Positions 27,737 to 41,637 of a stretch of DNA of 64,000 nt are shown here, in pieces. The position numbers and the translations under genes were made by a program. The stretch is taken from assembly GCF_964340395.1 (NCBI RefSeq), contig NC_135568.1:5170579-5234578 (forward strand), read 5' to 3'. The notes beneath the pieces were generated by a model, which saw only the letters and a list, made by a program, of their open reading frames with translations, was not told where the DNA came from and made no database searches. This DNA comes from Glandiceps talaboti (taxonomy: Eukaryota; Hemichordata; Enteropneusta; Spengelidae). Every line of letters begins with the position of its first letter. The first letter of the stretch is position 1.

Positions 27737-28482
27737 TCACCGAATGTTATTCTGAAAGTATAAAACATAAAAAGAAGCATGAATTAATTATAAAGGAAAG
27801 ATTGGAGCAAATGAATGAATTCATGACCTGATAATAATACATACATACACGTTCGAACAGTATTTTCAATTGTGTTAGTTCTAATCAAGCGTTGTAATCT
27901 TTTTCACATATGGACATACCGTTGTGAGTGGGTATGACCTCCAACAGTTGGTGTGAATATCTTGTGTAAAGGTACATGTTGATAACGATTTTCGCATGCA
28001 CTGTAAAGATCTGAATACTGTGTGTGCTAAAATGAACTAAAAGTCATATATCATTTATTTTGGAAAATGTGTTAAGCATATATCGACATACAGTTGATGC
28101 AAAGGACGTGTTGGCCATGGTTTACAATAAATTACAATAAATACGAGCTTTAGCATAGCTAGCAACACCCGCCTATACATGGCTCTATTCCTGAAGAAGG
28201 CTTTCTGTGTAAAGCCGAAACGTTGAATTAAAGATTTACTTTTTTTATCTTACGTGAACCCCGTGTCTTGTTTATTACCAGACTTGCTACTTTCCTCAAG
28301 ACTTGGCTTTTTACAGTGTGTACATTACATCACTCTGTAGTTGGACCATAGACCCTACACGTGTAGGGTCTATGGTTGGACTTATCTTAGTTTCATATCG
28401 TAAACAAATTTAGATATGATCTCTGACATCACAGATGTCACCAGCCCAAACAAACAGAGAGTACGATGTTATCATTTCTTAC
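27737..28482. other. 5' intron and insertion upstream of S1
   Basis: Homologous to the regions upstream of S2 and S3 except for an insertion at about 28121-28400. It probably corresponds to the first intron between a non-coding exon and the ATG exon. Confidence 0.45.
28121..28400. mobile_element. Inserted element with hammerhead-like motif and perfect palindrome
   Basis: About 280 bp present upstream of S1 but absent at the equivalent places of S2 (near 32315) and S3 (near 36135). It contains CTGAAGA at 28191-28197, a 6-bp stem (GGCTTT with AAAGCC, 28199-28216) and GAAAC at 28217-28221. That arrangement resembles the hammerhead core found in some Penelope-like and retrozyme elements. It also contains a perfect 32-bp palindrome at 28345-28376. 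Class uncertain. Confidence 0.45.
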
Positions 28483-28560
28483 CTTGGTCTGTCTTAGTTA
28501 TTTCTTAGCGGGTTTATGAATATGAGTCTCCAAGCCTATGCGTTGTCAGTGTTTGCTTTT
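28483..28560 (-). other. Candidate non-coding first exon of S1
   Basis: A splice donor (CCAAG followed by GTAAGA on the minus strand) and the sequence upstream of it are conserved before S1, S2, S3 and, weakly, the decayed fourth copy. The start of this exon is not defined; a TATA-like TATAAAAT lies near 28597-28604. Confidence 0.4.
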
Positions 28561-29994
28561 AAACACAGATGTCGGCTATAAAAAAGGTATTATGGGTATT
28601 TTATACACATGCGGGAAATTCAAACTGCTAGAAGGAGCACTGACTTTGAGCTCATGTTTTTGTCCCATTTTGCACTGAAAACGTTTTACATGACTCTCAA
28701 ATTTCATATATACTGAGTCTAAATACATAGTGATTACAACTGAGTAGAAATAACTGACGTTAAATAAGTGTGGTAGTCAATATAGCGAATTGACGCTAAA
28801 TATGTATCAAATTGGTCTAGTAAAAACCGTTGGCCCAGTTGTCAATTAGACTTACAAAAGGCGTGGGCATTAGATAAGACACTGTAAACGATGCAAATAA
28901 ACAACGTGTGAAATGCCATATATCAAACAATATATAAGCAAACAAAAGGGTCTTTATGCACTCCATTTGCCCTAGACATTTTGCCTAAAGTGAAATGCAA
29001 GCTCACACGTGCGAACTGTACGTGAAAATGACACATTGCTACTGAAATAGAATGACATTACAATGAACCTCTGAAAAGCACAAACATATTGTTGAATGCT
29101 TGAACACTGGAAAGAGTATTGCAAAACTCTATATATGTGAAGTGTAATGTGCATGTAATATGTTATATAATTAAAGATACAGGTATTGAATCTATAGATT
29201 AATTATAATTTTGTAAGGAGAAAGTCAAAGATAAATAATTTTTTAAGCCTTATGCAAGATAATCCAGAATTTAACAAAATTTAATATTTTAAAACGAACA
29301 ACTTGAGTTTGGTCATAATAATTAGTTTCCCCTTATAACTAAATTTAGATACGATCTGTGTATGAAAATTTGTGAAAAATTGCAAAACTTCAACAAAATG
29401 GACCAAGTGCTTCCCTTCGCTTAAAAGTAATGAAATCAAATTGAGCATAATTATTTACATCAAAAGAAATAAGTTTAATGTATTCACATTTGAGTATGCA
29501 GACACTAATACATATAATAACATTTTGATACGGAACAAAAAATAATCCCAAAAGCGGATAAATTGAATTCCTACATTGCTGTTGAACACACATATAATGT
29601 TTTGTAGCTACAAAATTATTATCCCCATATTATACCCAATGCTGTTTCTCAGCCAGGGAAACTACAAGTAACCTAAGTGGGCTTGTCACTACTAGTTAAT
29701 AAAACAGCAATGGGAAAATCCTTAGTTGAATGGTAGTTTCTGGCTAAATGAAGAAATATATTTAGTAATAATGTACTTATATCTCAAGAATCATAATTGA
29801 TGAAAAGTCAGGAAAAACTGTCGAATTTGAACAGAGCACCGCAAAACCAATGACATGAACATCAGTTGCTGTGACGTAGAATATTCTGGGTATTAAGCCC
29901 ATATTTGAGTGTGAACGTGTTCAACCTGGCTTGTGTATGTTATAACTAAAGATCATGATATGGTTACTTTCTCAGATATCAAGAAATAAATCCA
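28561..29994. other. Spacer between S1 and S2
   Basis: Contains the S1 upstream flank and, from about 29050, the S2 3' flank homologous to 24650-25400 and 33140-33720. No gene or RNA was recognised. Confidence 0.5.
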
Positions 29995-31921
<1,927 letters not shown>

Positions 31922-33724
31922 CCACCGAATAGGCTATTCTGAAAGTATATAACATAAAAGAAGTATGAATTAATTGATGAAAGCCTGGAGCAAACGATTA
32001 AAAATATGACATGGTTACAGTAATAATTAACATTTGAACAATATTTTAAATTGTGTCAGTTCTAACCAGACCTTGTAATCTGTTTCACATATCAACACTC
32101 CGTTGTGGGTGGGTAAGACCTGCAACAATTAGCGCCAAATTAAATACAAGAATGAATATCCTGTGTAAGGGTACATGTTGATACCGACTTTCGCATGCAC
32201 TGTAAATATCTGAATGCAGTAACTGTGTGTGCTAAGATGACCTGACAATCATATATCACTTATTTTGAAAAAATGTGTAAGGCATATATTGACATGCGCA
32301 GTTACTGGAAAGGACTTGTTGGAATACAATGACTTTAGATATCATGATCTCTGACATCACATATGTCACCAGCCCAAACAAACAGTCAGTGCGATGTTTT
32401 CAATTCTTACCTTGGTATGTCTTAGTGCTTAAGCAAGCTATTTCTTGGCGGGTTTATGAGTCTCCAAGCCTATGCGTTGTCAGTGTTTGCTTTTTAAAAT
32501 GGCATTTCAAATATGCCGAATCAATATGAATTCATATTATATTAAAATGTGCAACTGGGACTATAATAAACGAACTGTTTATTAATCTGTTTTAAATTTG
32601 ACAGCATACAATTTAATTAAGTCTGTGAAGAAACGCGACCAGCACATATTATGTATTATGCAGATTGAAAGAAAGGAATAAACCCTAATTCTTATTTTCA
32701 ATAATATGAAATAGGTTGGCCGCGATCGGTCAAGGACACGCCGTTTTTGGAACGTAGAACAATGTGCGTGGTTCACTATGTCAGTCATTATTGGATGTGG
32801 GGGGGGGGGGTAGAGGGGGAGACACAAAATAAGTGAACGACTTTAAGTAGCATTTAATTTGTATTCTGTTTTCAAATTGTTCCATATACCACATTTAGTG
32901 TTGCACTTCACGTCAATCCAGCATTAGTATGCATAAGGTTATGCCCATGTATTAAACCTTTCTATATATTTATGGGACCCCTTATCTAAACGAGCTCAAC
33001 CATTAAGACTCTGTTATCATTGGAAGTGGCTGCCCTACTGTAACCTACGATTTCCAGTTATTGATTACAAATTAATTACCAAGTGATGTAGCCAAATGAC
33101 TGGTAGGTTTCCAGTACCGTGTGCCGCCAGTTAACCTCTGAGAAGAACAAACATATTGTTGAATACTGAAAAGAATATTGCTGATGTTTTACATCAATAA
33201 AGATACAGGTATTAAATCTATAGATCAATTATCATTTTGTAAGAAGAAAGTCCAACATAAATAATCCAGATTTTAACGAAATTTACTATGAATATGATTT
33301 TAAAACAAACGACTTGAGTTTGATCAATATTTCATTTATCATCTATAACTAAATTTAGATATGATCTGTGTATGAACATTTGTGAAAGATTGCAAAATTC
33401 TACAAAATGGACCAAGGGCTTCCTTTCCTTAAAAGTAATCAAATCGAATAGAGCATAATTATCTGCATCAAAAAGAATAACTTTATTCACATCTGAGTAA
33501 ATAGTGAATAATGAATACATTTTTAATATTCAACGAAAGTTACTCCCACAAGCGTATAAGTCCAATTCCTTCATTGCTGTTGAACACAAATATCGTGTTT
33601 TGGTAGCTACAAAATTAGATATTATACCCCAATATTTTTTCTTCATTCAGTCAACATGTGTATGTTGTATATGTAAAGATGATATGGTTACTTCATAGGA
33701 AATTAAATAAATCCATCTGTTTAA
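31922..33724. other. Spacer between S2 and S3, with candidate S2 non-coding exon
   Basis: The conserved donor of the presumed non-coding exon of S2 is at 32410/32411 (minus strand, CCAAG then GTAAGA), with exon sequence extending to about 32495. From about 32520 the sequence is the 3' flank of S3, including a poly-G tract near 32799-32811. No other gene was seen. Confidence 0.45.
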
Positions 33725-35736
33725 TTATTCATAGTCTCGTTTCAATTCTGGTATATTCCGTGCAGTTAGCAAGTTGTTAACAGCTCGGATGTGTGAATCG
33801 ACCTCTTCGTGCATTTCTGGTGTGAAGAGATCCCGTTGCTCTTTTCCATCAGATTTTCTCTTAAAATTACCCTCAAGATTATTCTTCAAACATTCATATC
33901 GCTCAGTTTCGGTAATAGGTACGCCAAGAAAGTGTGTAATTTTGCGAACTTCTCTTGTCGTATACATTTTGAGGTCCTCATATTTCACTACCAGTAGAGG
34001 ATTAGGAAAATCTAACCATGTAGTTGCATGCTCTTCCCACACCGCAGATTCCACACTCACAAACTCCCTCCAGTCTGCAAAAAATATTTCAATTTGAAAT
34101 GATGGATTTCGAAAGCGTATATAAACAAAACAATTTTCATATTCAAGTCCTGAACAGCATTTTCGTAAACAACTGGACGCCCAATGCGTCAGCGGGAAAA
34201 TGTGATCTGGCTTGCAACAATGCCTGAACAGTAATATCTCATGTTTCTTTAAATTGCCTACCACATTAATCTAAGTTAAACGTGCTTCTCTTTACTTTAA
34301 AGAATGCTGATGTTATGCTGACCGTTGGTATATTAATTTTGCTATAAATCACATGATAGTATTTTGGATAAGATGGACAGGATGTGACATGCCTACAAAA
34401 ATCGTACAAAGAACAGTAAGATGGAGATTACCTGTGCCATTAAATACCGATGGAGGTGCAACACCAGTATGTCCAGCTCTTTTGAATTGAAAATATGTCA
34501 CCAGTGCTTTATATGGATCACGTATAAGCAATATAGCAGCATCAAAATGAGTGGACATTCTTTTGTGTGTTTTCACTGTTAGTGTTGTACCAAGATTGAT
34601 GTCTTCCAGCTCTCCAGCCAAGCCTAGTTCCATCACAGAAAGGAAAAGGTTATTCCTTTGTGACTCTGCCCCACCCTACCCAAACGACCACCACCGTTTT
34701 GACCACGAGCACAAGCACCACCGATATCACCATCAGCACCACTACCACCACCACCACCACCACCACCACCACATCATCATCATCATCATCATCATCATCG
34801 TCATGATCATCATCATCATCATCATCATCGTCGTCATCATCGTCAGCATTATTAATATTTTGAATGGCAAAACTCATTAGTTTAAATGACTTGATAAATT
34901 TTCCTTGTTGTTAAACCATTTACCGTACGCGTGTTCACGTGTGATATATATTCATAACTATTCTGTCGCAATACAATACAATATCTTATCATGTTCATTT
35001 ATTGAAAACTCCCTACTTTTCCTTGTTCTATTAGTAATTGAAACATATCAATAGTTATATATATTACCATTTCTATAAAGTCTCTGATCATTATACCGAG
35101 AACCAGTATAAATTCCAGTCGCTTGTTCTATGAGATTACGCGTCCACGTGTTACCAGACCCTGGAAAACTCGTCAGTGCAATGAGAGGATGGGTATGTGG
35201 AGGCGACAAAGATATATTGCAATTTACTGGTTTGTCTGAAATGAAGAAAATCAACGAATACGCAGCGGATGATAAGAAAATTATTATTATTTTTAAGGAA
35301 ACACAAGAGGGAGAGACATGTTGAATGAATGAACAAAAGACAGACACTCAGACGGACGGACGGATGAATGGACCGAAGGATCGATGTATGGTTGGATGTA
35401 TGGATAGATAAATAGATAGATAGATAGATAGACAGATATATAGATAGATAGACAGACAGACAGACAAATAGACAGACAGACAGACAGATAGATATCAAGC
35501 ATTTACATAGATATCAAAACTTATAAATGAACGTTTATTATGTACAACAGAACGACTCGAGAAAGATTGCTGAAAATATTTCAGTGCTTACGTATAATTT
35601 CTTTTTTGCTTGATGGAGCTGGAATATGTTGTCTTCTGTGTATTAAATATGTCATGTGTAATCCAATGTATAGAACACAGAGTAGTCCAATGATACAGAC
35701 AACTGGAGATGCACATTTTAATCTAGGCATTGTCAT
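33725..35736 (-). CDS. WSCD-type sulfotransferase without WSC domains, copy S3
   Basis: Minus-strand exons: 35736-35592, 35235-35068, 34623-34432 and 34074-33725. They total 855 bp, giving 284 residues. The anchor follows MTMPRLK. PAPS loop SFPGSGNTW and LIRDPYKAL are conserved. S3 is the most diverged of the three: the exon 4 start gives DWREF instead of GWREF, HFDAAI replaces HFDAAV, and the first helix after the PAPS loop has TRNLIEQ rather than TRHLIEQ. All three copies keep the N-glycosylation sequon NIS before the PAPS loop. Predicted Golgi glycan sulfotransferase. The open frame extending beyond 34074 is intronic. Confidence 0.87.
34736..34850. repeat. (CCA)n and (ATC)n repeats, intron 2 of S3
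   Basis: Same motif order as in S1, shorter, with CGTC interruptions. Poly-Asp and poly-His open frames are artefacts. Confidence 0.9.
35337..35493. repeat. (GACG)n, (TAGA)n and (CAGA)n repeats, intron 1 of S3
   Basis: Tetranucleotide tracts at the same intron position as those in S1 and S2. Confidence 0.85.
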
Positions 35737-37080
35737 CCACCGAATATGATATTCCTAAAGGTCAACAGATAAAAGAAGTATGAATTAATTAAGCCTGGAG
35801 CAAACGATTAAAAATATGACACGGTTACAGTAATAAATAACATTTGAACAATATTTTAAATTGTGTCAGTTCTAACCAGACCTTGTAATCTGTTTCACAT
35901 ATCAACAATCCGCTGTGGGTGGGTAAGACCTCCGATAATTGGTGCAATGCAAGAATGAATATCTTGTGCAAAGGTACATAATTTATACATAAGATACCAA
36001 TTTTCTTAAGCACTGTAAATTTATACCTGATTATTTTGTGTGCTACGATGAACTACAAATCATGTTTCACTTATTTTGGAAAGTGTGTAAAACATCTGTC
36101 GAGTGTCGACATGCAGTTACTGCAAAGGAGTTGTTGGATTATAATAAATTTAGATATCATGATGATCTCTGACATCACAGATGCCACCCATCCATCAAAA
36201 GAAAAAGACAGTGTGATGTTATCATTTCTTACCTTGGTCTGTCTTATTGCTTAATCAAGCTACTTCGTGGCGGGTTTATGAGTCGCCAAGCCTATGCGTT
36301 GTCAATACACGCCATATTTGCTGATTAAAATGACAGGTTTTAAATGTGAAATAGAAGAATTCATTATAAAGGCATTTTATATTAAAATTTCCAGCTGGGA
36401 TTATAATATCTATGTTTATTAATCTGTTTTAAATTGGAAAAACCAAAACTATTTGCCCTTTGAGAAGCACAGAACGTCTGAACTCTGGAAAATGTATTGC
36501 AAAATGCATGTATAGGTTACGTCTTAATAATTGTTATATTTAAATTTCAGAGTCTAAACTTCAGAACATTTCACTCTGACCATACCAGACAAGAAGATAG
36601 AAGTAGAGAGCATATCCGTGAATAGTTTCATCAGGTTGGACAATATCTTGAGAAAAATAGTTATATTTCACAACCAAGGTAATTTTTCATACCAGGCATC
36701 ATACCATCACTACGAGACAAACAGTTCTGAAGATGGCTGCCGATGGTAGTTCTCTGGTATGAAAAATTACCTTGGTTGTGAAATATAACTATTTTTCTCA
36801 AGTAGAGAGCATACTTGTGGCCTTTATATATTTCAAAATGTTCCATCGGCGGTTTACACTCCCCTCTCCGATCCACCCCATTCGGTCCATCAACTTCCTC
36901 AGTTTAGTTTCCCCCTATTGCATCATTGTCCCTGCTCGTTTAAGTAATGGATGTTAGAGCTATTACGACATTTGTGTATTGTATACATTTGCATTGTGAT
37001 TTCTAAAACCTAGAACCAAGCAAATGCATAGACACGGTTTAGATGTGGAATATGACACACAGAACCTACATACATGCAGC

Positions 37081-37126
<46 letters not shown>

Positions 37127-38264
37127 TAGATAGATATATCAACACCATCCATATAGCTAGAAAGGGAGATTAGAAAACTCAATCGTTGACCAACAAAACG
37201 TTACTACAACAACTATTATTTTATTCTCAATTTATTTCCAAAGCCAACTTTAACGCAAAAAGTGCTAAAACATATACACTTTCTTCACCATATAAGAACT
37301 GTCATCTTGGACATATTAACCTTGAAGGAGTACAGTGTAAGTTTATACTTTCTAGCATAGTTTGCTACATATTTAAAAGGTGCTTGTAGTATTGCACTAA
37401 CTGAAGCACACTTGACCACACCTATAATTGGCTGAAGTCAAACCTAGTGTTAAGATATAACTTATAAAAAATTCAATGACGTAATTTATTATTCATATAA
37501 TGAACAAAAACGGAGGACATTTAAACTCCTGATATACAATTAACTGTTCTAACAACACCAGAAAACGGTTGTGTTATAGAAGGCATGCATTGTCATTAAC
37601 AGTGTACTAGAATATTTGTTTGAGATTAGTTTGTTTGAGCTTTTATGTAAGTAATTTCACTAGAGTTTTATAAACTGAAATCTTGCCACTTTAAGCAGAG
37701 TTAAGATGAAATGACATTCCATTTACTTAATATATTATACCAATTACATTTTGTACAGTGCAACGTTCAAAGTATTTTACTTCTATGTCTTCCAGGTTAA
37801 GTACAACACACAGCAAGAGTCATATATTGAATTTGAACGCTACCAAGATAAATCAATGAAAATCCCCATAGACATAAACAAAGAGGAATAAAAAAGAAAT
37901 TAAAATATAAGGACAACCCAAGGACTTTAATTTATTTATATTTCAAAAACCCATCTACTTTGTTGACCAAGTCTTAGATATTATTTCTTTTCATAAGCTG
38001 TGTTGGAATTTAAAAAGACCCGTCGTTCACATTCCCCCTGAAATTAGATATATATATTTTTGACAATACGATATTTTAAACCGTTATTCGAATACGCTGT
38101 CATAATGACAAGTTATTTGGCTTCTAAGGTCCGTGTCGGTATATTGATTCTTTTGAGCTGCAGATGCCGCATGGCTTAGTTCATGTATCAATTCTACCAA
38201 AGTACACAATAATTCATGCTTCCTACTACATTTGTGTTGTATGTTTGAAATAAAATGAACAAAA
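35737..38264. other. Spacer between S3 and CHST-type gene T1
   Basis: Holds the S3 upstream flank with the conserved non-coding exon donor at 36232/36233 and a foldback insertion (36615-36800). From about 36330 to 38260 the sequence aligns with 41960-43410 and includes a CAGA repeat near 37080-37130. No further gene was seen. Confidence 0.5.
36615..36800. mobile_element. Foldback element with perfect 49-bp inverted repeats and 14-bp target duplication
   Basis: Arms at 36647-36695 and 36754-36802 are perfect reverse complements (49 bp) around a 58-bp spacer that includes AAGATGGCTGCCGATGG. The insertion is bounded by AAGTAGAGAGCATA at 36601-36614 and 36800-36813. The paralogous segment near 42257-42271 has a single AAGTAGAGGGCATAC there, which is the empty site. 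Non-coding and recent, because the arms have not diverged. Confidence 0.8.
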
Positions 38265-39572
38265 TTACACAGCAACTTCGAAGTCCTCAAACATGGGTAT
38301 TTTCGGTAGCATTAAGGTTTGAGACCGATCTAGCCAATCCCGTTCACTTTTCACTGTGACGTAACCATAAGCATGAAACAATTCTTCCGGACAAAGCTCT
38401 TGTACTATCGATACTGCTTCAAATGAAAACCTATCCATCCACGAATTACTTGATTTTTCCGATAATTGATTATCTAACATCAACTGTTCTATTGTTTCAT
38501 GTATTGGTACTCCTACAAAATCGTACAGTATGGGAACTATGTCATTTGGTCTGTCTGTTAAGTCTTCATAGCGTACTAGAATAAAATTATCTCTCAATTC
38601 TTTGGGTCGTTCCTTGAAACCCTTCATTGTTCTTTTCATCCATTCACAGTAGTTAAATGCGTTACTCCTAAACTGAGGAATTTTGGTTGCATCAGGGTAC
38701 CTCCCGCGAAAGCCCTTCATACGCGAAGACAGTCTTGAACGAGGATCTCGTACAAGATAGATCACTTTGATATTGTCTTTTTCTATTGTTGAGTACGCTT
38801 TCGATAGATCGTCTAAGCGTAAAACTTTTATCACTACATTTTGTTTAGTCTTACATAGAGCTGTCAAAGTATTCTCTTCAGCCTGTGTAATATTTATATG
38901 CATGTGCCCCCTTACCCAACCTATCGTGCCCAGGGCCTTAGTGAATGAATCGCAATTCGCAAAATTGCAATGAAACATATCATGCAGACAATTGATTAAT
39001 GGTTCTTGCATTTTTTTAAAGTTATCTTCAGTGTCATTCAATACACCAATCTCCAAACTTCGTGCCAAGAAAAGACATGGCTCATAAATATAAAAGAAGC
39101 TTGGATCATTTGAAAAATATCTGCCTGTATATGAAGACCCTGAATTCATCCTTGCGTCTATCAAAACACGTACTGGCGAAGGGTTGCGTTGATCATTGCT
39201 GTTGTCTACCACTTTCTTGTCTACTTGGCCGCCTGATGTTTCTGGGGATTTTGAAGGGCTGCGTTCACCATTGCTGTTGTCTACCACTTTCTTGTCTACT
39301 TGGTCGACTGATGTTTCTGGGTATTTTGAAGGGCTTCGTTGATCATTGCTGTTGTCTACCACTTTTTTATCTACTTGGTCGACTGATGTTTCTGAGGATT
39401 TTGACAAACTCTTCTCTATTGTACCATCCTTCTTACATGATCGCAATTCGTTTGATTCTAGCAATTTCATATGTAGCCAGAAAAACAGTAGAATACTTGT
39501 GCATACGATGAGCAGTTGTAACAGTCTGCCCCGAGGCCAGCCTTTCGTCACCATACTTTCTGTACACGTCAT
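38265..39572 (-). CDS. CHST-type carbohydrate sulfotransferase, 435 residues (T1)
   Basis: A single coding exon. The protein is a type II Golgi enzyme: short cytosolic tail, signal anchor at about residues 17-35 (LLQLLIVCTSILLFFWLHM), stem, then catalytic domain. The PAPS loop is VLIDARMNSGSSYTGRYF (136-153), and YIYEP at 162-166 is typical of the Gal/GalNAc/GlcNAc 6-O-sulfotransferase family. The 3'-phosphate site is YLVRDPRSRLSSR (272-284). A sequon NIT lies near 227. The stem holds three tandem 25-residue units (58-132; core QVDKKVVDNSN). Human relatives such as CHST1-CHST7 sulfate position 6 of sugars on glycoproteins or proteoglycans. The acceptor here is unknown. The start follows the paralogue T2; Met7 is an alternative. 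Confidence 0.92.
   Translation of the reverse strand: MTCTESMVTKGWPRGRLLQLLIVCTSILLFFWLHMKLLESNELRSCKKDGTIEKSLSKSSETSVDQVDKKVVDNSNDQRSPSKYPETSVDQVDKKVVDNSNGERSPSKSPETSGGQVDKKVVDNSNDQRNPSPVRVLIDARMNSGSSYTGRYFSNDPSFFYIYEPCLFLARSLEIGVLNDTEDNFKKMQEPLINCLHDMFHCNFANCDSFTKALGTIGWVRGHMHINITQAEENTLTALCKTKQNVVIKVLRLDDLSKAYSTIEKDNIKVIYLVRDPRSRLSSRMKGFRGRYPDATKIPQFRSNAFNYCEWMKRTMKGFKERPKELRDNFILVRYEDLTDRPNDIVPILYDFVGVPIHETIEQLMLDNQLSEKSSNSWMDRFSFEAVSIVQELCPEELFHAYGYVTVKSERDWLDRSQTLMLPKIPMFEDFEVAV
39177..39401 (-). repeat. Three 75-bp coding tandem repeats in the T1 stem
   Basis: Units at 39401-39327, 39326-39252 and 39251-39177 each encode 25 residues around QVDKKVVDNSN. T2 has two units at the same place. 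Confidence 0.9.
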
Positions 39573-40323
39573 AAGAAAAGAAAAAACATGCGAATTAATT
39601 TATAAACTTCGAAAAAGTTGCTTCAATGGTTCGTTCAAATTAAAATGATTTAAATAACGAGCCAAACGTATCCAAAATCGTCATTTCTCATCTCAACTGA
39701 ATTTATTAATAATTGCTTGAGCAGGAAGAGTTACATACATTATTCCATAATATATCGAAAGTTGAGTCAGAAATGCTTGTATTCTACTTGCCGTGACAAT
39801 TAGAGTCCCTTACGTCACTCACATACCCATTTGCTGAGCGAAGAATGAAATTTGGGAACGATACATACAAGTGATGTTACGTACAACTCGCCTGTCACCA
39901 ACCTCGCATTCTCTTTTGTCACGAAACATGTAAATAAATCCCGGTTCGAAAGTTTAAATTATTACAATTTAGCAAAGTCTTTGATAGAAAATTTGCATAA
40001 CATACAGTTACAAGTATCAAATGCTTACACATTTTCAATCATGGAAACATTACTTTGAAGTAAGCTACAGTCTAAAACCAATAATTGGTATTTACGATTA
40101 CGTGTACCATTGTACCAGAGTGAATAAGGTGTGTGCGTGTAGGTATAAAATGAAAGCATGTGGGATTTAATTGAGAAATAATACGAAATTTGACTTCCGG
40201 TTTAAGTGTAGATTCAAGATAGTTGTAATTAAAGGAATATACAGTAAGACGATAGTTGTGTGGCACAACTTGCTTTCCAGTTAACTTTTATTACATTTGC
40301 AACGAAAACAGAGATATACTCAC

Positions 40324-40404
40324 TTGTTTGAATCCGGTTGCTCACAACTGTAAAATGCTGTTGTCAATTGGGTTGATCACACAATGAAAGAATTAAATAT
40401 ATAT
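40324..40404 (-). promoter_or_regulatory. Candidate promoter and non-coding first exon of T1
   Basis: On the minus strand a TATA-like TATATAT (40404-40398) is followed about 75 bp later by a donor (CAAACAA then GTGAGT at 40323). Both features are kept upstream of T2, although the 700-bp spacing to the coding exon differs there. Confidence 0.4.
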
Positions 40405-40493
40405 CCTGCCTACAATGAATTACAAGATTTTTGATTTCAACATATTACTTGATGTAATTTGCATATATATGATCTGAGTCCCTATCTGGTATT

Positions 40494-41081
40494 GTTAGGT
40501 CAATATTTGAGGTATTTTATATATGACTTTTAGTCTGCCATTTTAATTCATATTTTGTTTTGTTTTATGGTAAACAATTATATAATAATATATCCACATG
40601 TAATGATGAGCTAGGTGGAAACCTTTCCTGAGACACCCATGGCAACGTATTCGGCTATCAATATATGATATTTAATGACTTGCATATCAACCATATATTA
40701 TTAATTATGACTGCTGCGAATTAAACATAAGAAGAATTGGCAACATCTGTGCACAAGCTGATGAATTGATCTGCATGCCATAGTATATCTTAATTTTAGA
40801 TGACTTGATTGCCTCTGAATCTGAACAGCTTTAGATGCAGTCGTGTTTAAAGCATACCCACTCACTCACTCTTAGTTTAGTTTCGCAAACAGATACCTGA
40901 AACTGGTTAACATAAAATGCATGAACTGTGTGCCGGATACGGTACACAAGTTACATTCTGGAGGTATTGAATCATGTCATATCTCAAGCTAGACTAAAAG
41001 AGTCTTCCTTGGATCATATGTTTTTTCTTCAAAGATACCATTGTTTTGTAATTTTACATTTCACCGCATCCCGTTCATTGT
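40494..41081. other. Insertion or deletion between paralogous segments
   Basis: Flanks at 40480-40493 and 41082-41230 are contiguous in the T2 segment (46201-46230), so about 590 bp is either inserted here or lost there. No element hallmarks were recognised. Confidence 0.55.
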
Positions 41082-41379
41082 TTGCTTTACATAAAATAAT
41101 CATATTTTACACTACCGATAGGTTAGGTCAAATTGCGATGAGAGTGTATGTGCTAGGTCTAGTTGGAAAAGAACTCATGTTGTGTACGTGGTTGCATGTC
41201 TTGTCTCAGGTTTTGTATATCTATGCCCCCCTCCAAACACGCAGACCTGATTTCAATTTTCAATTTATCCTAGAACTGGACTTTGTTGTTTTGCTTTTTC
41301 AGGTCGACTGATCATCTAATGACAGGTGGTTGGTGACACCTGACGGACTAGAATTGCTATGTGGTGGTGAGAATCGTAG

Positions 41380-41637
41380 AGAAATTTATAAGAAAGCAAG
41401 ACAGGGAGACACAGGTTGAATGAATGAATGAATGAATGAATGAATGAATGAATGAATGAATGAATGAACGACGGACAGACAGACGGACGGACGGACGGAT
41501 GGGTGGGTGGATGGATGGATGGACGGATAGATAGTGTATAAAATATGTCATGTGCAATCCAATGTAAAGAACCCAAAGTAGTCCAACATGATACAGAAAA
41601 CTGGAGTTGCATATTTTAATCTAGGCATTGTCATCCA
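41380..41637 (-). pseudogene. Decayed WSCD-type sulfotransferase fragment (S4)
   Basis: The first 100 bp of the coding exon is recognisable, from the ATG at about 41637 (MTMPRLKYATPVFCI) down to about 41537. It carries a 2-bp insertion near codon 16 that shifts the frame, and it loses the end of exon 1. The sequence then runs into GATG/GAAT repeats and the intron 1 motif GAAAGCAAGACAGGGAGA-like seen in S2. Exons 2-4 are absent. This is the remnant of the WSCD gene that was duplicated together with the CHST-type gene. Confidence 0.8.

Noticed and set aside
33725-34264. 179-codon reading of S3 exon 4
   Set aside because: The part beyond 34074 is intronic; the paralogues show the acceptor at 34075-34076.
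39062-39511. 149-codon plus-strand frame opposite T1 with repeated CVDHCCCLPLS units
   Set aside because: Antisense shadow of the 75-bp stem repeat.
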